Source of the DNA: Streptomyces sp. R44
GTDB taxonomy: Bacteria > Actinomycetota > Actinomycetes > Streptomycetales > Streptomycetaceae
Length of the DNA stretch: 64,000 nt
Assembly (NCBI RefSeq): GCF_041053105.1
Contig: NZ_CP163444.1
Location: 3,348,001-3,412,000 of the forward strand
Direction of reading: 5' to 3'
The notes beneath the pieces are model-generated. The model made no database searches and was not told where the DNA came from. It worked only from the letters and a program-made list of their open reading frames with translations. The position numbers and the translations under genes were made by a program. The number at the start of each line of letters is the position of its first letter. Within the stretch, counting starts at the first letter, position 1. Of this stretch, positions 25,915 through 32,525 are shown piece after piece.

Positions 25915-25972
25915 TGAGCGTTTCGTGCTGCACAACACGCGTGAGGTTAGGCGCGTCTCCGGCGGGCCGACA

Positions 25973-25988
25973 AGAGGTCTCGACCACC
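25973..25988. promoter_or_regulatory. DasR-binding-site-like palindrome (dre)
   Basis: AGAGGTCTCGACCACC matches the DasR consensus as I remember it (ACTGGTCTAGACCACT) at 12 of 16 positions, including the GGTCT..GACCA core. It lies about 100 bases upstream of an aminosugar ABC/hexosaminidase operon, where DasR control by glucosamine-6-phosphate would make sense. Functional binding is inference. Confidence 0.5.
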
Positions 25989-26032
25989 TCAACCACTCCG
26001 TGACCGGCGAAAGCAGCCCGTGCAACGCGAAA

Positions 26033-26074
26033 CGGCCCCCGTCGCACGTACCGAAGTACGCGCGACGGGGGCCG
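26033..26074 (-). terminator. Terminator of the DUF3039 gene
   Basis: A 19-base stem with one mismatch (CGGCCCCCGTCGC core) closed by a UUCG tetraloop on the minus strand and followed by TTTCG. It starts 34 bases after the stop of the gene at 26108. Confidence 0.85.
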
Positions 26075-26107
26075 CTGAGGGCTTGCCCCGACGTCAGGGC
26101 GGCACGG

Positions 26108-26392
26108 CTACTTGTCCTTGCCGCCCTTGTCCTTGTCGCCGCCCGCGCCCATGGAGTCGTAGATCTCCTTGCACATCGGACAGACCGGGTACTTCTTGGG
26201 GTCGCGCCCCGGTACCCAGACCTTTCCGCACAGCGCCACGACGGGCGTGCCGTCGAGGGCGCTCGCCATGATCTTGTCCTTCTGGACGTAGTGGGCGTAG
26301 CGCTCGTGGTCGCCGTCACCGTGGGACACCTGCGGCGTCGGCTCGACGAGGGTTCCCGTACCTGCCCCGCGCTCGGGCTCGAGAGTGCTCAT
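26108..26392 (-). CDS. DUF3039-type small zinc-binding protein
   Basis: A 94-residue cytoplasmic protein with CGKVW and, 16 residues later, CPMC, which together would bind one zinc ion as a small ribbon. A central block HYVQKDKIMASALDGTPVVALCGK and a Lys/Gly/Asp-rich tail are what I recall of actinobacterial DUF3039 proteins. Start ATG 26392 has a modest ribosome site (AGGGT); the open frame upstream is a shadow of the acyltransferase gene. Function unknown. It stands between the sugar operon and the acyltransferase and has its own strong terminator. Confidence 0.85.
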   Translation of the reverse strand: MSTLEPERGAGTGTLVEPTPQVSHGDGDHERYAHYVQKDKIMASALDGTPVVALCGKVWVPGRDPKKYPVCPMCKEIYDSMGAGGDKDKGGKDK

Positions 26393-26445
26393 AACCGCCA
26401 AGGGTACCCACGCCCGCGCGGGAACCGGAGACCCGAGGGGGGCGC

Positions 26446-27642
26446 TCACGGCGTGTGCTGGGCGACGGGGACGGACGGGGCCGTACGCCGCCAGCGGGCG
26501 GGGATGCGGCGGACGAGCCAGCGGTTGGCGGGCTCCTCGACGAAACGGTAGAGCGCCCAGGACATCGCCAGGATGACGAGGCCCATCCCGAGCATCGCGA
26601 AGAGCGCCGAGTCCTTGTCCGCGGTCCGTCCCCACTCGTACGTGGCGAAGCGGCTCACCGAGTGGTGCAGCAGGTAGAAGCTGTACGACCACACGCCCAG
26701 CAGGATGAGCGGCTTCTTGTTGAGGAGACCGCGGTGGCCGCCGAGCTCCCGCTGCACGAACGCGATGATGACCAGCGCGGCGAGCACGGCGAGCGTGGGC
26801 CGGAGCGTGTACTCCAGCTGCGCGTCGTAGGCGGCGGACAGGTGGGCGCGCAGCTGGAAGTAGCCGTAGACGTAGGCGGCCAGCAGCGCGAGCGGCACGA
26901 TCGGGCGCAGCGGGACGCGGAGGCCGCGGCGGATCAGCAGGGCGACCGTCATGCCGACGAGGAACTGCGGCAGGTAGACGGCGGGGTGGCGCATGACCCA
27001 GCGGGCCGTCTCGGGGGCCAGGCTGTCGAAGGCCCACCAGTTGACCGCCCACATGCCGACGAGGCCGGCGACGGTCAGCCCGACCAGGAGCGGGGTGCGC
27101 ATCCGGACGACGAAGCGGGCGAGCAGCGGGAACAGGGCGTAGAAGAGGATCTCGACGCTGAGGGTCCAGGTCACCGGGTTGCCGGGAAGCGTCGGGGTGG
27201 CCTCGGGGAGCCAGTTCTGCACGAGGAAGAGCGAGGCGATGAACGACTTCCACTCCACGGCCTCGTGGGCCCGGACGTAGAAGACGTAGTAGGCCAGCAC
27301 GGCGGCGACCAGGGTCGCCGGCCAGATGCGCGCCACCCGGCGTATGTAGAACGCGACCGGGTGCTCGTACGGCTTGTACACCCAGGTCAGCAGGAAGCCC
27401 GAGAGGACGAAGAAGAAGGTGACCCCGTGGGCACCCATCTCCGAGTACGGGAAGATGGAGGGGGCGCGTCCGTAGCCCGTCTTGCCGCCCACACCGGTGA
27501 AGTGGTGGGCGAACACCGCGAAGGCGGCGAAGAACCTCAGACTCGTGAGCGAGTCGAGGCGGGTGGGCAGCACGGATCCGGCCGATTCGGCGGGCACCCG
27601 TGCCGAGGCCCGGCCGCTCCGGGCATCGGTTATGACAGACAC
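26446..27642 (-). CDS. Membrane acyltransferase, acyltransferase-3 family (OafA/YrhL-like)
   Basis: A 398-residue integral membrane protein with about ten helices that transfers acyl groups, often acetyl, to cell-surface glycans or lipids. Typical motifs are LTSLRFFAAFAVFAHHF at the first helix, with the catalytic His pair, then GVTFFFVLSGFLLTWVY and RRVARIWPATLVA. The C-terminal FVEEPANRWL is the family's closing motif. I prefer GTG 27642 (next to GAGATGACC) to the upstream ATG 27681. Its acceptor is unknown; neighbours give no pathway. Confidence 0.9.
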   Translation of the reverse strand: MSVITDARSGRASARVPAESAGSVLPTRLDSLTSLRFFAAFAVFAHHFTGVGGKTGYGRAPSIFPYSEMGAHGVTFFFVLSGFLLTWVYKPYEHPVAFYIRRVARIWPATLVAAVLAYYVFYVRAHEAVEWKSFIASLFLVQNWLPEATPTLPGNPVTWTLSVEILFYALFPLLARFVVRMRTPLLVGLTVAGLVGMWAVNWWAFDSLAPETARWVMRHPAVYLPQFLVGMTVALLIRRGLRVPLRPIVPLALLAAYVYGYFQLRAHLSAAYDAQLEYTLRPTLAVLAALVIIAFVQRELGGHRGLLNKKPLILLGVWSYSFYLLHHSVSRFATYEWGRTADKDSALFAMLGMGLVILAMSWALYRFVEEPANRWLVRRIPARWRRTAPSVPVAQHTP

Positions 27643-27809
27643 GTGGTCATCTCTTGATCGTCTGGGCGCATATGTGCGCACTGTGGGCTCTGCGAAGTCG
27701 GATCATCGTACGTAGCGCGTCGCCCTACGAACAGACACACGTCACCCAAACCACGTATCGCACACGCGGACGCCCCAACGGCAAGGCCCTTCTCCGGGGT
27801 GCCGGAACG

Positions 27810-28370
27810 TCAGTTGAGGGATGGATCGTCCGGATATGTCGCAATCATCGCGAGTTCACCGCGCTGCCGTCGCAGCACCTGCCGCCAGAGCGTCTCGGGG
27901 CGCGGCGAGGAGACGTCACCGGGCTCCGACTCGACCACGTACCAGGCCCCGTCGCCGAGCTCGGACTCCAGCTGGCCGGGGCCCCAGCCCGCGTACCCCG
28001 CGAAGATCCGCAGCGAACCGAGCGCCGGCCCGAGCAGCTCGGGCGGGGTCTCCAGGTCGACCAGGCCGATCGCGCCGTACACCCGGCGCCAGCCGAGGGG
28101 GCCCTCGTCGCCGGGGATGACGGCGACGCCGAGGGCCGCGTCGAGCGAGACGGGGCCGCCCTGGAAGACGACGCCGGGCTCGCCGGCGAGGGCCGCCCAG
28201 GGGGCGAGGATGTCGCCGACGGTGACGGGCGTGGGCCGGTTGAGGACGACGCCGAGCGAGCCCTCGTCGTCGTGGTCGAGCAGCAGGACCACCGCGCGGT
28301 CGAAATTCGGGTCCGCCAGCGCGGGGGTGGCCACGAGCAGCCGTCCTGTGAGCGAGGACACCTCGGTCAT
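27810..28370 (-). CDS. YqgE/AlgH family protein (DUF179)
   Basis: A 186-residue cytoplasmic protein. LTGRLLVATPALADPNFDRAVVLLLDHDDEGSLGVVLNRP is the family's N-terminal block (quoted in part: TPALADPNFDRAVV and GVVLNRP are the most diagnostic), followed by VFQGGPV and FAGYAGWGPGQLESEL. Biochemical role is not established for the family. I use ATG 28370, which begins just before the conserved block; another ATG lies three codons upstream. It is divergent from murA, a neighbour relation I recall as conserved in Streptomyces. Confidence 0.92.
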   Translation of the reverse strand: MTEVSSLTGRLLVATPALADPNFDRAVVLLLDHDDEGSLGVVLNRPTPVTVGDILAPWAALAGEPGVVFQGGPVSLDAALGVAVIPGDEGPLGWRRVYGAIGLVDLETPPELLGPALGSLRIFAGYAGWGPGQLESELGDGAWYVVESEPGDVSSPRPETLWRQVLRRQRGELAMIATYPDDPSLN

Positions 28371-28649
28371 GCGACACATGATCCCGCATCTTCGGCGTTC
28401 GCGGAGGGTTGTCGGACGGGATGGCGGGAAGGCGGGGACCACCGCAGTTCAGGACCGACAGGGCCGCGGTGCCGGGCCGCCCCTCGGGGACAAGCGGACG
28501 GTGACGCTCCGCAAGATCACGGGAACAGAGGGTGTTGTGCCGAATTCATTACATCTGACAGGCCCCATGAGGCACCCGATCGGGGTCTCATGGCCCCTTA
28601 CCCTTTTCTCTGGCCACCCGTCGGACCCCACTTTCGGAACGCGAGATTC

Positions 28650-29990
28650 ATGACCGGCACAGACGATGTCCTGCTTGTCCACGGCGGAACCCCGCTGGAG
28701 GGCGAGATCCGCGTCCGCGGCGCGAAGAACCTCGTGCCCAAGGCGATGGTCGCCGCCCTGCTCGGCAGCGGCCCCAGCCGCCTGCGCAACGTTCCCGACA
28801 TCCGTGACGTCCGCGTGGTCCGCGGGCTGCTCCAGCTGCACGGAGTGACGGTCCGCCCGGGCGAGGAGCCCGGCGAGCTCGTCCTCGACCCGACGCACGT
28901 CGAGTCCGCGAACGTCGCTGACATCGATGCCCACGCCGGTTCGTCGCGCATCCCGATCCTCTTCTGCGGCCCCCTGCTCCACCGCCTCGGCCACGCCTTC
29001 ATCCCGGGCCTGGGCGGCTGCGACATCGGCGGCCGGCCCATCGACTTCCACTTCGACGTGCTCCGCCAGTTCGGCGCGACCATCGAGAAGCGCGCCGACG
29101 GACAGTACCTGGAGGCCCCGCAGCGTCTTCGCGGTTGCAAGATCCGCCTCCCGTACCCCTCGGTCGGCTCGACCGAGCAGGTGCTGCTCACCGCCGTCCT
29201 CGCCGAGGGCGTCACCGAGCTGTCGAACGCGGCCGTGGAGCCCGAGATCGAGGACCTGATCTGCGTCCTGCAGAAGATGGGCGCGATCATCTCCATGGAC
29301 ACCGACCGGACCATCCGGATCACCGGTGTCGACCGCCTCGACGGCTACACCCACCGGGCGCTCCCGGACCGCCTGGAGGCGGCCTCCTGGGCGTCGGCGG
29401 CGCTGGCCACCGAGGGCAACATCTACGTGCGCGGCGCCCAGCAGCGCTCGATGATGACCTTCCTCAACACGTACCGGAAGGTCGGCGGCGCCTTCGAGAT
29501 CGACGACGAGGGCATCCGCTTCTGGCACCCGGGCGGCTCGCTCAACGCGATCCACCTGGAGACGGACGTGCACCCGGGCTTCCAGACGGACTGGCAGCAG
29601 CCGCTGGTCGTGGCCCTGACGCAGGCCTCCGGCCTCTCCATCGTGCACGAGACGGTGTACGAGTCCCGGCTCGGCTTCACCTCCGCGCTGAACCAGATGG
29701 GTGCCCACATCCAGCTGTACCGCGAGTGCCTGGGCGGCTCCGACTGCCGCTTCGGCCAGCGGAACTTCCTGCACTCCGCGGTCGTGTCGGGCCCGACCCG
29801 GCTCCAGGGCGCCGACCTGGTCATCCCCGACCTGCGCGGCGGCTTCTCGTACCTGATCGCGGCCCTCGCCGCCCAGGGCACGAGCCGGGTCCACGGCATC
29901 GACCTGATCAACCGCGGCTACGAGAACTTCATGGAGAAGCTCGTCGAGCTGGGCGCGAAGGTCGAGCTCCCGGGCAGCGCGCTGGTGTAG
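28650..29990 (+). CDS. murA: UDP-N-acetylglucosamine 1-carboxyvinyltransferase
   Basis: A 446-residue MurA that transfers enolpyruvate from PEP to UDP-GlcNAc, the first committed step of peptidoglycan synthesis. It contains the active-site Cys124 in LGGCDIGGRPIDFH, the KN lysine near the start (RGAKNLVPKAMVAALL) and the RGG/LIAAL end block (DLRGGFSYLIAALAA). Cys at the active site means fosfomycin could in principle react with it. The frame is open far upstream, but ATG 28650, after GGAAC, starts six residues before the conserved fold. Ends in a strong terminator shared with hup. Confidence 0.95.
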   Translation: MTGTDDVLLVHGGTPLEGEIRVRGAKNLVPKAMVAALLGSGPSRLRNVPDIRDVRVVRGLLQLHGVTVRPGEEPGELVLDPTHVESANVADIDAHAGSSRIPILFCGPLLHRLGHAFIPGLGGCDIGGRPIDFHFDVLRQFGATIEKRADGQYLEAPQRLRGCKIRLPYPSVGSTEQVLLTAVLAEGVTELSNAAVEPEIEDLICVLQKMGAIISMDTDRTIRITGVDRLDGYTHRALPDRLEAASWASAALATEGNIYVRGAQQRSMMTFLNTYRKVGGAFEIDDEGIRFWHPGGSLNAIHLETDVHPGFQTDWQQPLVVALTQASGLSIVHETVYESRLGFTSALNQMGAHIQLYRECLGGSDCRFGQRNFLHSAVVSGPTRLQGADLVIPDLRGGFSYLIAALAAQGTSRVHGIDLINRGYENFMEKLVELGAKVELPGSALV

Positions 29991-30046
29991 TGCGCCACGG
30001 GCCCGTGGCGCCCCGCGAGGCGCCACGGGCCCGTACAGGCACGAAC

Positions 30047-30085
30047 GAAAGGGCGGCCACCCCCTGACAGGGTGGCCGCCCTTTC
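30047..30085. terminator. Bidirectional terminator between murA and hup
   Basis: A perfect 16-base stem (GAAAGGGCGGCCACCC) with a 7-base loop. The stem starts in GAAA and ends in TTTC, so it can stop transcription from both sides of this convergent pair. A second GC palindrome, CCACGGGCCCGTGG, lies just upstream near 30000. Confidence 0.92.
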
Positions 30086-30102
30086 TGCGCCTCCAGGCCG
30101 CC

Positions 30103-30384
30103 TTACTTGCCCTTGGCGGCTTCCTTGAGCTTCGAGCCCGCGGAGACCTTCACGCTGTAGCCGGCCGGGATGTCGATCGGGTCGCCGGTCTGCGGGTTAC
30201 GAGCGGTGCGAGCGGCACGGTGGGTGCGCTCGAAGGTCAGGAAGCCGGGGATGGTGACCTTCTCGTCACCCTTGGCGACGACCTCACCGACGGTCTCGGC
30301 GAGAGCGGCCAGCACGGCGTCGGCGTCCTTGCGGGTCACCTCGGCGCGGTCGGCCAGGGCGGCCACCAGCTCACTGCGGTTCAT
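30103..30384 (-). CDS. hup: HU-family nucleoid-associated DNA-binding protein
   Basis: A 93-residue short HU protein that bends and compacts DNA as a dimer. MNRSELVAALADRAEVTRKDA is the family start, and the DNA-binding arm shows RTARNPQTGDPIDIPAG with the conserved Arg-Asn-Pro tip. There is no Lys/Ala-rich tail, so this is the small HU, not the tailed HupS type. Start ATG 30384 with GGGAG upstream. Transcribed convergently to murA. Confidence 0.95.
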   Translation of the reverse strand: MNRSELVAALADRAEVTRKDADAVLAALAETVGEVVAKGDEKVTIPGFLTFERTHRAARTARNPQTGDPIDIPAGYSVKVSAGSKLKEAAKGK

Positions 30385-30696
30385 GTTGTTACTCCCGTGT
30401 TCTTCTTGCCTGTGAGGCGTGCCACGCGGCGGAAGCCGCGCGATTGGGTACAGCGAAGCCGATGCTGCCAGGGCCCTCGGACAGTCCCCGGACCCGGGTC
30501 AAACGACAGACCCTCGCGCCCAAACACGCATCCTGCCCCCACCAGCGGCGGGAACGCCAATCCGGCACCCCCGCGGGTCACACGAAAAGCGCCCGAGCCC
30601 CGTGGTGGTGACGTTCTGTCGACGCCGCGAAAACCGCGCGGAGCCGAAACGCCACCCTAAAGGCGGGTTTACGGCTCCGCGAATCGCGACGCGCCG
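30385..30696. other. Intergenic region between hup and the malic enzyme gene
   Basis: About 310 bases. The right half holds the malic enzyme terminator (30638-30680); the left ~200 bases must hold the hup promoter on the minus strand. I see no clear promoter hexamers or coding sequence. Confidence 0.6.
30638..30680 (-). terminator. Terminator of the malic enzyme gene
   Basis: A GC-rich inverted repeat (GCGGAGCCG with CGGCTCCGC as outer arms, further partial pairing inside), 17 bases after the stop of the gene at 30697. Confidence 0.8.
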
Positions 30697-32127
30697 TCAG
30701 CGCCCGCCGGGCGCCGTGCCCGAACCCGCGGCCTTCGCCGCGTTCCGGACGGCTCCGGCGACCGCGCCGGCGACCTTGTCGTTGAAGACCGACGGGATGA
30801 TGTAGTTCGGGTTGAGCTCGTCCTCGGTGACCACGTCGGCGAGGGCGGTGGCCGCCGCCAGCATCATCTCCGTGTTGACGGTACGGGACTGGGCGTCGAG
30901 CAGACCGCGGAAGACGCCCGGGAAGACGAGCACGTTGTTGATCTGGTTCGGGAAGTCCGAACGGCCGGTGGCGACGACGGCGGCGGTCTGCCGCGCGGCG
31001 GCCGGGTCGACCTCCGGGTCGGGGTTCGCGAGCGCGAACACGATGGCGCCCTCCGCCATGGCGGCGACGTCCTCCGCGCCGAGCAGGTTCGGCGCCGAGA
31101 CGCCGATGAACACGTCCGCGCCGACGACGGCCTGCTTGAGGGTGCCGGTGACGCCCTCGGGGTTGGTGTTGTCGGCGATCCAGCGCAGCGGGGTGCCGGG
31201 GGCGGCGTCGACCAGGTCCTCGCGGCCCGCGTGCACGACACCGTGGATGTCGGCGACGACGGCGTGCTTGACGCCCGCCGCGATCAGCAGCTTCAGGATG
31301 GCCGTACCGGCCGCGCCGGCACCGGACATGACGACCCGTACGTCGCCGATGCCCTTGCCGACCACGCGCAGCGCGTTGGTGAGGGCGGCGAGGACGACGA
31401 TGGCGGTGCCGTGCTGGTCGTCGTGGAAGACGGGGATGTCGAGGGCCTCGCGCAGCCGGGCCTCGATCTCGAAGCAGCGGGGCGCGGAGATGTCCTCCAG
31501 GTTGATGCCCGCGAAGCCCGGGGCGATCGCCTTGACGATCGCGACGATCTCGTCGGTGTCCTGGGTGTCCAGGCAGAGCGGCCAGGCATCGATGTCGGCG
31601 AAGCGCTTGAACAGGGCCGCCTTGCCCTCCATGACCGGCATCGCGGCCATCGGGCCGATGTTGCCCAGGCCGAGGACGGCGGAGCCGTCGGTCACGACCG
31701 CGACGGTGTTGCGCTTGATGGTGAGGCGGCGGGCGTCCTCGGGGTTCTCGGCGATCGCCATGCACACGCGGGCGACGCCCGGGGTGTAGATCATGGAGAG
31801 GTCGTCACGGTTGCGGATGGGGTGCTTCGACGCCATCTCGATCTTGCCGCCGAGGTGCATCAGGAACGTACGGTCGGAGACCTTGCCGAGGACGACGCCC
31901 TCGATGGTGCGCAGCTGCGCGACGATCTCGTCGGCGTGCGCGGTGGAGGTCGCGGCGATGGTGACGTCGATGCGGAGCTTCTCGTGGCCGGAGGCGGTCA
32001 CGTCGAGGCCGGTGACGGATCCGCCGTGGGACTCCACCGCCGTGGTGAGCTGGGAGACCGCGGTTCCGCTGGCGGGAACCTCCAGCCGGACCGTCATCGA
32101 GTACGAGACGCTGGGCGCCGTTGCCAT
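30697..32127 (-). CDS. NAD-dependent malic enzyme with N-terminal ACT domain
   Basis: A 476-residue enzyme converting malate to pyruvate and CO2. The first ~85 residues (YSMTVRLEVPASGTAVSQL to VVLGKVSD) look like an ACT regulatory domain, so it may respond to a small metabolite. The catalytic part shows IYTPGVARVC (Tyr), NTVAVVTDGSAVLGLGNIG, metal-site FHDDQHGTA and the nucleotide fold VVMSGAGAAGTAILKLL. Two malic enzymes are known in S. coelicolor; neighbourhood suggests this is the NAD-linked one, but cofactor choice is inferred. Start ATG 32127 has GGAAAGCAGAGG upstream. A 19-base palindrome lies about 85 bases upstream. Confidence 0.92.
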   Translation of the reverse strand: MATAPSVSYSMTVRLEVPASGTAVSQLTTAVESHGGSVTGLDVTASGHEKLRIDVTIAATSTAHADEIVAQLRTIEGVVLGKVSDRTFLMHLGGKIEMASKHPIRNRDDLSMIYTPGVARVCMAIAENPEDARRLTIKRNTVAVVTDGSAVLGLGNIGPMAAMPVMEGKAALFKRFADIDAWPLCLDTQDTDEIVAIVKAIAPGFAGINLEDISAPRCFEIEARLREALDIPVFHDDQHGTAIVVLAALTNALRVVGKGIGDVRVVMSGAGAAGTAILKLLIAAGVKHAVVADIHGVVHAGREDLVDAAPGTPLRWIADNTNPEGVTGTLKQAVVGADVFIGVSAPNLLGAEDVAAMAEGAIVFALANPDPEVDPAAARQTAAVVATGRSDFPNQINNVLVFPGVFRGLLDAQSRTVNTEMMLAAATALADVVTEDELNPNYIIPSVFNDKVAGAVAGAVRNAAKAAGSGTAPGGR

Positions 32128-32210
32128 GGCCGAGTTCCTCTGCTTTCCCTGAGCTTCGTTGCTACGCCGCCCCGGCTGGTTGCCTGGCGGCGCCCTCCGA
32201 TGGTCGCACC

Positions 32211-32229
32211 TACCTGCCGGTAGCAGGTA
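32211..32229. promoter_or_regulatory. Perfect palindrome upstream of the malic enzyme
   Basis: TACCTGC-N5-GCAGGTA, an operator-like 7-base inverted repeat, centred about 93 bases before the malic enzyme start. A second repeat, GGAAA-N4-TTTCC, lies at 32249-32262. Both stand in an unusually AT-rich stretch that could be the promoter. No regulator is known to me for these sequences. Confidence 0.5.
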
Positions 32230-32291
32230 ATGCGGTCATTTTGTTTTCGGAAAGTAGTTTCCACCATACGAGAACCGTCGGGGAAACAGAA

Positions 32292-32324
32292 GAGGCTCCC
32301 GTCACCAGTGGTGACGGGAGCCTC
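32292..32324 (-). terminator. Strong terminator after the candidate sRNA / helD
   Basis: A perfect 15-base stem with a 3-base loop (GAGGCTCCCGTCACC arms), followed on the minus strand by TTCTGTTTC. It lies about 200 bases beyond the helD stop, too far to be a simple helD terminator, which supports an extra transcript between them. Confidence 0.85.
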
Positions 32325-32440
32325 AACTTCGTACGTACATCTAAGTGGCACCGACCCGCCATGCTCGCCTCGCGGCAAGTGGTCCCTCTGAGGGACGAAG
32401 GTTGGGCCCGGGGGCTTGGATCGAGCCGGTGCCACGACAA
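32292..32440 (-). ncRNA. Candidate small structured RNA between helD and the malic enzyme gene
   Basis: On the minus strand a 9-base outer stem (32427-32435 with 32345-32353, GTGGCACCG type) encloses a hairpin GTCCCT-CAG-AGGGAC (32382-32396). It is followed by a perfect 15-base terminator stem (32292-32324) with a U-rich run TTCTGTTTC. This is the layout of an independent sRNA, or of a structured 3' leader, of roughly 150 bases. The 5' end is uncertain. I dimly recall a small RNA reported at the matching place in S. coelicolor, but cannot confirm it. No known riboswitch consensus fits. Confidence 0.5.
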
Positions 32441-32525
32441 GGCTAACAAACCACCCTGCCTGGTGATTCCAGCGCCACAGGTTGACCTGAAATCGGCGTC
32501 CTGCCCCGCCGGAGCGGGGACCGGA

